Assembly (NCBI GenBank): GCA_009617715.1
Contig: VTFK01000547.1
Coordinates: 1-64,000 of the forward strand
DNA: 64,000 bases
Reading direction: 5' to 3'
From: Plectrocnemia conspersa
Taxonomy: Eukaryota; Arthropoda; Insecta; Trichoptera; Polycentropodidae
The translations under genes and the position numbers were made by a program. Below, piece by piece: positions 24,236 through 36,779 of this stretch (positions are counted from its first letter, which is position 1; each line of letters starts with the position of its first letter). The notes below the pieces were generated by a model, which made no database searches, was not told the DNA's origin, and saw only the letters and a list, made by a program, of their open reading frames with translations.

Positions 24236-27200
24236 CGCTTCAAATGATCTACATTTATTGTACCATTTTTGCAAATGTATACTGTAAAAATAAAATACTC
24301 ATATAGTAAAAAACGCATTTCCTCTGCTCATTTAAAAATCACACATTAATGTAACAACGTGCCCAAAGCAAAAAAAAAACAATGTATACATAACTCTTGC
24401 AACACCGCATTTCTCGGTCACATTTCTATTATTTGTTTTATTCCGGACGTGACGAAACATAGCTATTGGGGATAATGATTGAGAAATTCTACAATATAAT
24501 AGTCAGCAGAAATAATCCCTGAAAAATCCATAACTAAACTTCAACAACCTAAATTTTATCCTTGCGAAGAGTTGCATCCCCTGACGTAACTTTATACACG
24601 CAAATACAATCACGCTAGTATTGTGTTTTAGTTGTTCCTAAAAACTATGCATAATGTTAATAATAATATCTCTATACCTAGTTACTAATTATATTATTAG
24701 GTTTTTAAAAATATTTTTTAAAAAATTGTGAGACGCTTTTTCAACGTCCTATGCGTTGACACAAAATACACTTCGTAAAATGAATAAATCAGTGACGAAT
24801 AATAAAGCAAGTAATGTAGTCAACTCACTGAAAAAATAAGAAATAAAAATCTTCTGTACTAGATAGATTAGATAACATCTTAACGTTAATTTAAATGGCA
24901 TTCACTGCTTATCCAAAATTAATTAGTATCAATAATTTAAATATTTTGTAAATTTTCAAAATTGATTTAATGTTTTTAATTTATCCTGTCAAAATTGTTA
25001 TAAGCCAGCAACTTGTATTGGATTTTATTGTTTTAATGTTTTTTTTAACAATGTTATATAAAATAATATTTCACAATTTATAAATAGTGTAATATTAGAC
25101 AAAATTAAAATAAATAATCTAAGATAGTATATACAAAAAAATCATTTCCAATAAATATAATACACTAAATACACACATATATAATAAAAACAACAAAGAT
25201 TTTTTTAATAAAGACAAGATTATTTAACTACTATATAATAGTATATATTTAATTCAGCTGCAAGAATACAAGATCTGAATTTTAATTTTGTATTTTACAA
25301 TAAAATCTATATAAGTAATTTTTATATTTTATATCTTGTAACAGCGTTTATATAACAATTAAAAAAAATTAAATCTAATAAAATATATAATTAATAAAAT
25401 ATTGATAAAACTCACCTGTCAAACGAACCTGAACCAAGAATAGTATTGGTTCAAGCCCTAAAAAATAAGTTAATACTACGATGCTATTTGTTTGTGTAAT
25501 TCAAATCATTTATTTTAATAAAATTAAACTATTAGAGAGAAAGATATGATTATAATTTTGTTATACCATGCTAAAAAGTGCTTTATAAAATTGGCGTATA
25601 TTTTGCACACCTTTGGTAATTCAAGATTAGATTGTCTCATTTTGAAATAAAAAACAATATATGACAGTAAAGATATAGAACGAAAGGAAAGAGAAGCATT
25701 AGTTATTAATTGTGCGGTGATCGGAAAATACTCCACAGAAAAAAATCCACATTCATTATTGTCGATTCAGGAAAATGAAAAATGCAAAAAGAACATACGA
25801 GCTTTCTCATATAGACTATTTTTCATTGTTTGCTTTGGATACATTTTAATTGACTTTAACTTAACTTTTATTGTATTCTAGAATGATTTATTATCTTAAT
25901 TTCTCAGACACGGTTTATTTTGTTGAAAATCAGAATTTTGCAACCTTCATTTCGTAATCGAAATATCCACCCCAAACCCACCGCGCTTTTTCGTGTATGC
26001 GCAGTATATTTAAAAGCAAAAAGGGTAAATTTTCGACCGAATTTACAGAGCAAATAATCTAGAATCGCGGTTCAAATTGTATGTTTGTTTTCGGTGACAA
26101 AGCACACAAAGAGATAATTCGCACGTTGTACACAAAAGCTCTGTGTACACTTCGTACAAAGATGTGACGTTTAAAAATTCACAATTAAATTTGCGCATTC
26201 TAAAGCGCTATCTTAGTGCCATAGTATTGGCAAAATAAATAAAATATGTTAGGAGAAATTCTCATTTTATTATGTGTATATTTTGTTGTGAACATCATTG
26301 TTCTCTATATAGATCGTTTGATATACGATCAGAGCTTAATATGACCTGATTTTGATACACCTTGAGTAGCAATATTGTCCTTGTGACATATATCGCATTA
26401 CAATATGCGATCAATTCTGTTGTTATGACACAATTGAACGATTAAGGTGTCTACTTTGATATTTTATTATCCATTATGAAATATGAATACAATATAAGCA
26501 ATAATACTAAATTATGTTTTACTCGAATTTAAAAATAAATACTCATTTGAATTTTTTTTTTTATTTATTCGTTGAATAATGAATACAATGTATTTTTTAT
26601 AGTATTTAAATAATAATAATCTGAAACCTCATATTTTTATAATGTATAAAAATATTGTAGTATTTTATAATAACAGATCAATAAGTATATTTTGTTATAT
26701 TATAATATAAGAAATGTAATGATCTCCATCCAGGTGATTACTGCTTCCTTAGAGAAAAAGAAATGTTCGGGCTTGAATTCGCGTTAGTTACGGTACACGT
26801 TTTTTAAAATTGTTTTATATTATATACCTACTAATTAAATCATTTGCTGATTTTTTGGGGTTAACAATGATTTAAAAATAATATATTCGATAATTAATAA
26901 ATGAATATCAATAAAAATTAAATAAATAAAAATATTCAAAAAGATTCGTTTTACTTACAAATTTTTTTTTTACTATTATAATTAATTCAGTTTAATATCA
27001 TATTCATTTTCATATTCACAGATAGTTGTAGAACATAAATAAATGTAGTTTTCGCTGTGATTAAAATGGATTACATTTTTTGTTATAAATATTCAATTGC
27101 CTAATTACTATGTGATTAAATTATATTGCCTTTAAAAATAAAATAAATTAATATCTCATACCAAAATTCTATCACGAATAGATAACAACTTATGGCGTGT

Positions 27201-27455
27201 CTAAATTAGTACATAAAGACCGGATGATGTAGGTTAACATTAATTGTTTATAAAAGTTTACTTTGTCCAATATATCCCACACAGAGTTAGACAGATTTAA
27301 GTTACTTTTAGTAATGAATATAAAATATTAATGAGAACTAAATTATGTTTTATTATTTATTTTTTTATTTTTATACGCGATAAATATATTTTTAAATTAT
27401 TATAATTACATACGTGTTTTAGATCGTATTTTTCCTTGGATTTTCAGTTTCAATA

Positions 27456-27484
27456 TTTCGCCAAAATATAATTGGCATCATCAG
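27456..27484 (-). ncRNA. Hammerhead-ribozyme-like motif, Penelope-type repeat fragment
   Basis: On the - strand the order is CTGATGA (27484-27478), T, GCCAA, a 7-nt loop, TTGGC, then GAAA (27459-27456). This is the CUGAUGA-stem II-GAAA core of a hammerhead, but an unpaired T follows CTGATGA and no clear stem III or cleavage-site UH was found. Similar CTGATGA...GAAA sequences are known in Penelope-like elements of arthropods. I treat it as a degenerate fragment and not as an active ribozyme. Confidence 0.35.
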
Positions 27485-28710
27485 GAGAATTTGATTTTTT
27501 TTATACACTTTTTTTTCTTTGCACAGATAGAGTTTTTTTTATTTACACTTGGTTTTTAATCAAGATCAGATTGAACACTATTTGCTCTATCCGCGGATTT
27601 TTTCGAGCACTTATAAAAAAAAATGTCAACCGATTTTAAAACGTAAATAACTCTTTAATGAACTGCTTAAAATAAACTAAGTGAACCGAGAAATCGTTCA
27701 TAAACTTTTATCTATTTAGTTAATAGATTGCCACTCAAAACTAAAAATAAAAAAATTGCAATAAAATCGATTTAAAATATATTGCAAAATAGCAAACTGC
27801 TAAAATATGTAAGAAATCCCAATATTCTTGAACATTTTTCAGTTTCTTTAATAAACATGCGCATTTAAAAAATCACATGGCAAACTTTCAACGCTTTAAA
27901 ATTAAAATGAAACAAAATAAAACAAATTATAAAACAAACTTTAAATAATATATGATACTTAAAAAAAATTTTGATTACAAAAAATTATGAAAAAACTTAC
28001 TTTTTAAACTGCAATGCAAATTTTAAACTCATTTACGGTATCTACAATTTAAAATGAACTGCTTATAAAACTCAATAAAGAAAAAAAAATACAATTTTTT
28101 AATTTTCAAGTTACTATGCAAAATTTCTTTCTTATAAATGCAAATAAAGTTTTAAATTTACTATAAACGCCTTATAAGCATTTTTTTTAAATATAAAGAC
28201 ACTGCGAATCAAACTACAAAAAAATGAATCTAGAAGAATTCTTGTATTTTTAAAATAAATTTTCGATTTTTAAATAATATTTATATTTTATATCAATTTC
28301 TGCAACTAATAATACAGCATTATATCATAAATATATAACAAATTGCAAATATAAGTAACATCTATGGCTTTGATATATAATTAAATAACGACAAATAATA
28401 TCTTTAAATATACCAAAGCAATATACATTTATTTTATTGCAAAATAAAATAAAGTATAAATTTTTAATCGTAACATAAAAAGCTTATTTTCTTATTACAA
28501 CAAAAAAATTTTGTTCACACCAATACGTAGTTCATAATATCAGCTTTTCCATAGATACCATCAAAAACATTAAATTTGTTTTAATAATTTTTTAATTTTA
28601 TATATATTAGAACAATTATATATAAAGTGTTTTATAGCAAATCCGACTATCATGATTTGACAGGTATTCCCAATTTGCCATGATTGCGAATATACATTTA
28701 AACATGGTGA

Positions 28711-28917
28711 AGACCTAAAATAAATAAGCACCTTTCCACTTATTTTTTTCAGCACCCAATAACTATTGCCGTAAACATCAATGTGCTTGCCAAGCTCGTC
28801 AAAAATCTGGATGTCTCGAGCAAGAGTAACGTTCTGAGCGCTGATGTCCTAACTGCGACGGGTAAGAAAAAGGGTCGCGATTGCGAATCTTTTAGGCACT
28901 TCAAAACTCGCACCTGA
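28711..28917 (+). pseudogene. Unidentified coding family C, copy 1 (frame intact)
   Basis: The frame is open from 28711 to the TGA at 28915-28917. The credible part starts near 28753 and reads ITIAVNINVLAKLVKNLD, then SSKSNVLSADVLTAT, then GKKKGRDCES. About 56% of third positions are G or C against a background near 20%. A diverged copy at 54546-54655 differs mostly at third positions (CTC/CTT, GTC/GTT, AAA/AAG, CTG/CTA, GGT/GGC). That shows the ancestral sequence was translated and under constraint. TTTTTTCAG at 28744-28752 and GGTAAGA at 28861 look like splice sites. The coding-type conservation runs through GGTAAG, though, so that donor is probably fortuitous. There is no ATG, so this is a fragment. 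I do not recognise the protein. Confidence 0.5.
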
Positions 28918-30603
28918 AAGTCGCCAAGCATTAACAAATTATCGACACCGTCCCTTAGTAACTTTGAAAAACGACATATTGAGTTGACGCTACGCTAAGA
29001 ATGCAATAAATTGTATTCTTACGTTCCAAGTAAAAGTTACTTAATCATGATTTATTTTTGTTTTATGACAATTTTTTATTTAATTTATATATTTTTACTA
29101 AATTGCTATTATTGTATCTGTAATGATTTTAAAGTACATTTAATCACAGTTTATAAAAACAATATATTTTCTCAATTCGAATTTGGAATCTAATTTTTTT
29201 TAATAATAGTAATTTACTATATCTTAGCATAACATTGCATAACACATTATTGAATTAAAAATATAAATTATTATATGTATGTAGTACATACGTGACAAAA
29301 AAATGTAGAATAGTGGCAGTGTACCTAATACTCCCACTAACTGCTTTTTAACTGTTTAAACGAGAATAATCTATTTTAGTTGGCCCCTGTTAAATATATG
29401 AGACATAGCTATTTATTATTATAATCAAGTTTATCAAAAATCTCGACCAATTGAAAACCCACGCATTGAACTTTCACAGTTCTTATCCAGATACCATCGG
29501 ATCCAAAAGGTTTTTAATTTATAAAATTTTCCAAAACACTGTTCTTGCAGATCACGTGGCTTCAGAGTCGAGTGAATTTTCCGCAAAATAAGCTCCAGTG
29601 TAGGCGGAGACCTGTTTGCGAAAGCTCGTTAGGCAAATGCGCGTCGCTTTTTGATAACGTAAATAATGACAAAGTTAATATTTGCATTATTGAAAGTTGT
29701 ATATTAACGGTAGGTGCTTTTTGTCGGATAGTCTTATCTCTTTTCTATAAGTATACATAAAATGGTTAATTCTGTTTGTGTATGTACAAAAATACATAGA
29801 CTTTCGAGCTTGCGAGGTTTAGGCCATGTTTGATAATCGACTTACGACCGGATTGTGCAAACTTTTGCATATGTGCTTTATGATATAATGACGGCTTTTA
29901 CCGTCATACATAAATTCAAAATAAATCGTATAGATATAAAATCGTTAATCGTAAATTATACGAAATACTTAAAGACATTAAAACATATTTACAGGATCAT
30001 TAAGATTTGATGTATAATTAAAACAGTTCATTTAAAAAATATTATAATTAAAAATATATTCGTAAAGTTTTTAAGTTTTTTTTAAAATACAGAATAGTAT
30101 ACTTCAATGTAACATGATGGGAGACTAGTAAGAGGCTTAGTCTAGCCTCTCAGTAAAGTTAAATCAGCATCCGGGTTGTCATAGCAGCGTATATGTATGC
30201 CGGGAAAAAAGCAAAGCCCTAGCGGTGACCTGGCGTATTCTAAAAATAAAATAATTATTTTTTACTTATTCCGTTAAAGCTTGTTATCAATAGATACAAG
30301 GTTTCGTTCATCAGATCAATGCAGTATTTCGAGTTTAACCTTTATAATAAGCTTTGTTTTACGAAATACGTACCAAATATTCAGCATGGGCAAAAAACAA
30401 TTCCGTGCCCGAAAAAATTCTAGCTAAGAAGAAACGTCACCATGAAATACTTTAAAATAAGCTACTATAGCTTATAGAAAATATTATATATGTACAAAAA
30501 AATAGCTAAAAGATTAAGTTATTTGTTTCAACTCTTTAAAATGCTCATGATTTAGACTTGTCTTAACCTTCTAACCGCCAGCGACTTTTCAGTGAGTCAT
30601 AGC

Positions 30604-30647
30604 TTATATTTAAGGCAAATTTAAATTATATTTAAGGCAAATTTAAA
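30604..30647 (+). repeat. 22-bp perfect tandem duplication
   Basis: Two identical units containing TATATTTAAGGCAAATTTAA lie head to tail. Identity suggests a recent slippage or duplication event. Confidence 0.9.
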
Positions 30648-31850
30648 TCAAATTTATTTTAAAACATATTAATTTTAATATTTACCAATTTATCAACAAA
30701 TGACAAATCCTACAAAAATTCACATTTTATTTAATGTAGCACTGATCCTTTCACATGAACATGATTTCTACCCCTGCTACAGCAATATATTCTCTTCTCC
30801 AATATTTAAAAAAATTGGTCTATTAATAATAGCACTATAATAATAAAATAATTCATAGTCGAATTCAACTAATCTCAAACATTAAATGTCAGTGTTCCTT
30901 CCTTATAATATTTTTATCATTTTTTTCTGAACGCCACAGCTTATGTAGAGCCTTGCAACTGTTCGGTCCCACATCCTTGACCTCTTTTCATATTATTTGT
31001 GGAAAAATATATTTTTCCTTGCTCACAAAAATTTCACCAATGAGCCTTTAAGAGATTTTCAGGCGGTGTGTATATTATAACATATTTTAAGCAACATAAA
31101 ATTAACAGTTAACTCATTTAATACTGTTTCTATAATTCAAACCTTGTGAATTCTATAAAAGTATATTTTCTAATTAGCTTTAAATTGAATCACGTATTTT
31201 ATCCTTTAAAGATTATTAGAAAATTAAAACACAAAACACGCAACTCCACTATCGCTTTTTCCAGACGGAATAAAAAAACTTTTTTTTTGGATCAACTAGT
31301 AAATAGAAAACAAACCACAAATTAATTATAATCATTTAAGAGTACAGGTGAAAAGTTATGTTACATTTTTAATATTATAACTACATATGTATAATTTTAT
31401 AGAGATCTTTTACATATTATTATTGATTAATTTCATGTCCAACTAAATTGTTAATTATGTTGTATTTTTTATCTAAAATATCAGGTAAACTATAAAAAAA
31501 ATCTCCAGAATTACTTATAATGCCAAATTTTTTTTTATAAAAATACTCGAAAATCATTATAGTAGGTAAAATAATTAAATGAAAATTACGATCCAGATTT
31601 TTCTAAGTAACAAGAAAAAATAATTCTGCATTAAAAATCGACTGAGCAATATCGCTTTATAAATTAACCCTTAATAAAAATCCTATTTAAAAAAATAACG
31701 TAAATTCGCTTGCCACAAACTTTTATAAGACAAAAACTTTGTTTATTTAAGCGAAAGTACTTTAAAACCACCAATTTAATGACTCGTATATTCTTTACCA
31801 TCCTGTAGAAAATACACGCGCTAGATTATACAAGTAGGCAATAATGAACC

Positions 31851-31898
31851 ATACGGCCTAAACAGCCCAAATAACCCCGTTCACCATTTGTCAAAGCT
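31851..31898 (-). repeat. Dispersed repeat H, copy 2 (inverted)
   Basis: The reverse complement matches 21248-21290. Beyond the shared core, copy 2 continues GGGCTGTTTAGGCCGTATGG on its - strand. Confidence 0.7.
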
Positions 31899-34073
31899 GC
31901 TCGTATTCATGTTGTCGTATTGTTGCAATTAATAAATTTATCTTAAAAACATGTTTAAGAGCTAGTAAATAGTTATTTTTGCCTTAGTTCATATTATGTG
32001 TTATATTATAATGTCCATACATTGTAATGTATTCTTTCATGATTTTAATTACGATTCGGATGAAAGTTTTACATGAAATAATACATGAGAGAATTGGCAT
32101 TAAAACGCAGTGAAGCTGCCATTGTGAAGCAGATGACGTAAACGTTAACGTGAACACAATGAATAGGTTTCATTGTTACTTTTCAATTTATGAAAATTGC
32201 GGGTGTTCCTTTCCTTCCGCTAGCTTTCCAATAGACACGTTTTATACATTTTCAATTTAATTTTCACATAAGCAACATAACCCTACATGGCACAAATTAG
32301 TGTTTTTTAACGCTGATATATACACTTTTTACCATTGATTTATAAAAAATAAAAAATATATTATAATTTATTAATATATAAAATATTTAAGATACATGAA
32401 TCAAGATTTGATTAAAGTATAAAATGTCCATCATTGAAATTTTAACTGCTCGGCGTCGTCCAATTTTCTCTAAGCAAATATTGTTAAAGTATTAGTTTAC
32501 TCCGTGGTGTTTTATATTATCAAGAAGATGTCTTTTCTCCCATGAGACCCTTGCCCTTTAAATTACAATATAAAACCGACACTTTGTGAGAGATATAAAA
32601 TTATTCAATGCCTTCACACATAATTGTCGTTATTTACGATTACTTTTAAGATGAAAATGCATATTTATATTAAATTACAACCTTTAAAAATCAAAATTTA
32701 CATTTTTATATAAAATATATGTACGTTTTTAACAAATATAGACGAGCCATGTTACAAAGTAAAATCCTTGAAAAAGACCTACCCTGATTAAACATCGAGC
32801 AAAAAATTTACGTGCAGTGGTCCTTTGTGACGTAATTTTATTCGGGGATTGAAAGGATTTCTTTGGAATTTAGGTAATACGTTTTCCTTATTGTATTGTA
32901 TTTTCAAAATAATTATGGCCATTTTAATTAGATATTTTAATACAGATTGAATTTATTTTATTTAAAAATATAATAAACATTTTATGATTTTTTAAGTATA
33001 TAAATTTATTATTGTATATATAAACTGTATATTTATTATAAAAGAGTATATTTGAGTAATATGCAAGCGCTAGTTATTAAGTGGCATCCACAAAAAAAAC
33101 CCTTTTAGAATACTCTGTCATATAATGTTATTAGTTTTCAGGATCGTGAATCCTAGTGAAACAAACAATTTAATTGCTATTTTATATACGAAAAAGCATA
33201 CAAACTAAGAAGAGCTGGATTCATGATGAGAGCTTTGCAAATGGCGGCCCGCTGTGGTTCTTGTCCATTATGTTAACTCTAATGGAGTTGAAAAACACTA
33301 GCGTCAGAACAAGTGAAAGATAAAGTATTGTCTGCAATAATTAACTAGCGTGATATTAAGGAAGGTAGAAGGAGCAATAGAGGTCTTAGTGGTTGAAAGT
33401 CCAACTCTACCAATAGCTGAAAAATATGCTGGTGGTGTCTTTTGAAAGCTTTCCCTTTTGTAAAAAACTCAAAAAGTGAGTTTAAAGTGATTCCACGAAA
33501 CGTTGTCATGTTTGGCGAATGGTCGTTATATTTTTGATTTTCGATATAAGAAAGAGATGACAGTTATTTTAAAATAATATAAAAAAAAAATAAAAAATAT
33601 AAATTAAATTCACTGACTATCTAAGGAGCTATGTTGATTTTTTCCAAAGTAAACATGCCTTTCTTTTAAAAATGTCATAGCTAAATTTTTTTCAGGAATA
33701 TTTTTGATGCTGTTTTATTTTACTATATACAAATAATATCTTGAACTCACAAAACTATTGCGTGATAGAAAAATTAATTAATTTATAAAACGCGTATAAA
33801 TTATCGATTATTTTCTTGCAGGTAGTTTTAAAGTGAATTTAAAATGCCTTTCGAATCAGATAATTTAATTAGAATTTACTTATAAATGTTTTAATATATT
33901 AAATGGCGTATTAAAGCAATTTGAAACATATTTAAGGATATAATTTGTAGTTTAACGTCAAATTCTAGGCTGCAACTATCACAAAGCCTTTTCCAGTTGA
34001 AGAAAGCATGAAAATAATTAAAATCTTTTTAATCTATCAAGTATTAAATTTTGCGAAATTCCCATATTTAAAC

Positions 34074-34430
34074 ATTTTTTTTATTTACATAATTCCGCAC
34101 GAGTAAGAAATAAATTATTCGTATTTAATATTAAATTTTAAAAGGACTAATAAGAAATATAAAAAGCATAGGCAAAGAGAAACCTAAATTACAATTAATA
34201 TTAATATAATAGTTCTTATTAACCTAATTTTATTTAATTAAAGTTGCATAAATTTATTAATAAAATGTTTATTAATTTCTTAGCAATTATTCCTACTTGA
34301 TTTTAGTAAATAATTAAAGATTATAAATGCGATATATTTAAAAAAAATTGTGTCAAACTTCACAGAAAATTTAGTATTTATAATCGATTTTCTTTCTAGC
34401 ATTTTTTTGGTTACTATTATGATTTTATAT
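34074..34430. repeat. Dispersed repeat E, copy 2
   Basis: Matches 5576-5997 through the ordered blocks described for copy 1, with a deletion of about 60 bp in the middle. It ends close to where repeat D-type sequence begins, so the two may be parts of one mosaic insertion. Confidence 0.65.
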
Positions 34431-34567
34431 TTTTGTTCTAAATGGTGTGGCAGCAACATTATATTCTTCGGGCAGTGGTGGAGAAGCTGACGGCGGGATG
34501 TGTGCGTCCATGATCGTAAGTTGTCCGCAGACGGCAGGTATTTTAGAGTCTTCGAGAGGCTGCTTAT

Positions 34568-34970
34568 CGGAGTCCAGGCTCATGCATCCAGGGCTGCAAG
34601 ACTTTTTGACTAATCACAATTATGCAGCGATCATCCAGCTATTCACCGCAGACGGCAAAACAGGTATACATCTTTGAAAAGCGACATTCGCGTGATGGGG
34701 ATTGTCCAAGGTCATATTGCGTTGCAGCGGGAATCTTGTGGATCCGGTGATTTATAATAACTGTGACCGTTTTGCGACAAAGAAATAGTCTCTTAATGAC
34801 GGAGAATATTTGTATTATTTATGCAATTTTTTCTGGTCGTAACGAGGGCTTTGTGTCATCAATTCTTTACGCTATTGTGTTGTGTTTCCTTCTTGATGTA
34901 TGATCATTTTCGTCATAGTTAACGCTAGTTTTGAGACAAAGACTCTTTCAAACGTGGGCATTTCGCCACA
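34568..34970. repeat. Dispersed repeat D, copy 1 (about 400 bp)
   Basis: Aligned along its full length with 44226-44625. Long shared blocks include ATCCAGGGCTGCAA, GCAGCGATCATCCAGC, GTGACCGTTT, TTTTTCTGGTCGTAACGAGG and TTTTGAGA. The segment is clearly GC-richer than its flanks. The + strand open frame at 34447-34677 covers only the first part and is not the reason for conservation. The - strand keeps a common peptide in both copies (HRIHKIP near 34735), so the source may have been coding. Element type unknown. Confidence 0.8.
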
Positions 34971-35285
34971 ATAGTTCAAATATGACTTATTCAACGTAAG
35001 GACATTCGCTTGTGCAAGTCTGAATATTCCAAAGTGCTGATTTCTAATAGATTTTTAGCCAGCCGTTATTAATTTGCATATTTTTAATGTTTATTATTGA
35101 AACCCCCAGACAGCAATAAATAATACGTAGTACAAGGTTCAAATTGAGTCTCGTTTTACTCAATTAAGTATTTGAATGAATAATAATAACTAATTAAGTT
35201 AGACTAGATACCGATACTTTCATTTACTACTGGAAACTTATAATTGATTCGGCTCAATAGCGCCGCGAGTCTAATCAGCCGCCGT

Positions 35286-35294
35286 ATGTTTTGA
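35286..35294 (+). other. Minimal upstream ORF (ATG-TTT-TGA)
   Basis: A two-codon open frame lies 104 nt before the candidate start at 35398, out of frame with it. If it is part of the mRNA it could dampen translation of the main frame. Confidence 0.3.
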
Positions 35295-35397
35295 CGCCGA
35301 GCCAGACCGCGCAGTGTCTCCGAGAGGGTTGGTTGGCCACCCCTGTCTCGCTTGTTTCGGTCGGTCCGGTTCACTCCCTCGGCGGCAGGCTCCCGGG

Positions 35398-35518
35398 ATG
35401 GTCGCCTGGCCCAACGCCGCCGGCGCTGAGCCGCCCCTGCCCCTGGATACGGCCCTGCACAACCTGTCGGCGCGCGAGCCTAGCCCGGACCTGTTGCTCG
35501 ACCAACGGCCCGAAACAG
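35398..35518 (+). CDS. Candidate first coding exon, protein unidentified
   Basis: ATG at 35398 starts 40 codons plus one base, ending at CAG|GTGCCT (donor at 35519). The translation begins MVAWPNAAGAEPPLPLDT and continues ALHNLSAREPSPDLLLDQ. Nearly every third position is G or C (GTC GCC CCC AAC GCC CTG GAC CTC), unlike the flanks. The ATG is followed by G and is the first in-frame ATG after a stop at 35272-35274. The composition (Pro, Ala, Leu, acidic) is typical of a disordered N-terminus. I do not recognise it. It ends in phase 1, and the candidate exon at 42662 would continue the frame. Only the start of the gene would be in the window. Confidence 0.5.
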
Positions 35519-35785
35519 GTGCCTACACACATAACATAAAGAAGAAGCATAAACGCAATATGTTCATACTTCTTCTTTTTCTATAATAATATAAAATTAT
35601 TAGTAAAGAAAATTATAGTTATCCTCCTTACAGTTGACTTTTTTACTATCTGTTCCTATCTACAATTAGATAGAGACAGATTACTAATAGACAGAGCCAT
35701 AGGCAATAACTTTTTCGCTCAATTTCAAACTAAAGCGGAAAGTTTCCGTGTCGACCTTGATTTCCGGGATTTCCGGGTTCCAAGG

Positions 35786-35807
35786 GCAGCCGTGACGTAA
35801 CGGCTGC
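35786..35807. promoter_or_regulatory. Palindrome with a CRE-like core
   Basis: Perfect 8-bp arms GCAGCCGT and ACGGCTGC surround GACGTA, so the centre reads TGACGTAA, a half-palindromic CREB/ATF-type site. It lies 268 nt after the candidate first exon, in the CpG-rich island. Confidence 0.45.
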
Positions 35808-36779
35808 ACCCTGGAGCCAGGGAGTCAGGTCATTGTCGATCGATCGCCAGGTGCAAGGTTGGCGGCGAGTGGCAGCCTCCATTCAAACGACCTATATCGA
35901 TTCGGGAAGTTTGGGAAGCACTTTTTGGAGCGGTGGGAAGTTTCGAGAGTTGATAAGTGTTGACGAGAGTTTTTTACGATTCAAATGGAAAATGAAAAGT
36001 TTAAACGGATGTCTATAGTCCATTCGGAAGATGGTTTCAAGCATTTTAGAACACATAAGTATAAGTATAGATACTTATTCTGGTTATGGGTTTGATTTAA
36101 ATAAAAAAAAATATGATATAATGGAAAACATATTGCATTGGGAAAATTTTATATTACATAATTTTTAAAAAGGTGCTTTATTAATGGCTTCATATATTTC
36201 CAATACAACACAAATAATTCATTTTATAATAAAAAATGCTTTGTTCTTGGAAGCGGATATTAAAAATATATATACATATACACATACATAGTTTAGCAAT
36301 TTTATTTCAAAATAACGAAAGTAAAGTATATGTGACAAAATGAGTTGAAATCTACTGTAACAAAAAATGTATTTTCATACACATGCTAAAGAAATTCAGT
36401 GTTTGATTTTAAGTAACAAATTTAATTTAAATATTTGATAGATATATAGTATTAGGATTTAGATACAATAAATCATTTTTTAATTGTTCCTTAATTAATT
36501 ATGAAGAACGGTTCAGTAATATTTTAACTATATTAATTTTGTTAAAAAATATTTACATTAATCATTTACAAAAAAAAATATTAACCCTGCTTTACTGAAA
36601 AAATCCATATGCTAGCAAGTTAACTCTTAAAATATGTTTTATCTTTGTAGCTAAAATATTTTTGTACGTTTTTCTATATAAATATAAAGCAATGCATATT
36701 TATAAATATAAATAACAAACAATCATTGAAAATTTAACAATACTTATAGCTGACAAATAACAATAATATTTATCTGGTA

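Larger units (their letters stand above)
16170..28700. other. Gene desert
   Basis: About 12.5 kb of AT-rich DNA lies downstream of the GRXCR-like gene. Supported contents are listed separately: a coding-like relic (18.15-18.3 kb), a palindrome and tandem repeat (21.9 and 22.7 kb), an ACCGGTA-bearing stretch (24.1 kb) and a hammerhead-like motif (27.46 kb). A slightly GC-richer, unassigned patch sits at 20.9-21.05 kb. Open frames such as those at 16376, 19142, 22612, 24059, 24075 and 25524 have AT-driven codons and overlapping alternatives, and are not supported. Confidence 0.7.
28918..34070. other. Gene desert
   Basis: AT-rich DNA without a supported gene. Unassigned GC-richer patches lie at 29.55-29.66 kb (open from an acceptor-like TTCTTGCAG at 29550), 30.13-30.24 kb and 33.2-33.5 kb. 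None gives a recognisable protein or a consistent exon. Short tandem and dispersed repeats are listed separately. Confidence 0.6.
35240..36030 (+). promoter_or_regulatory. CpG-rich island around a candidate first exon
   Basis: This is the most GC- and CpG-rich part of the window. It covers 150 nt upstream of the candidate first exon, the exon, and part of the following intron. Notable sites are GGGATTTCC (35766-35774, a kappaB-like site), the palindrome GCAGCCGT-GACGTA-ACGGCTGC (35786-35807), and CGATCGATCG near 35838. No TATA box or initiator can be assigned with certainty. I infer a promoter-proximal region for a + strand gene. Confidence 0.5.

Noticed and set aside
24059..24287. 70-codon frames on both strands
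   Set aside because: Low-complexity T/A runs and ACCGGTA motifs explain the open frames.
29551..29591. Possible terminal exon after the 28753-28861 segment
   Set aside because: The acceptor is good and the phase fits, but it would add only 13 codons before a stop, and the donor at 28862 appears fortuitous.
33360..33450. Faint resemblance to a prolyl-tRNA-synthetase segment (AEKYAGG)
   Set aside because: Seven residues in a broken frame with no neighbouring motif are not enough.
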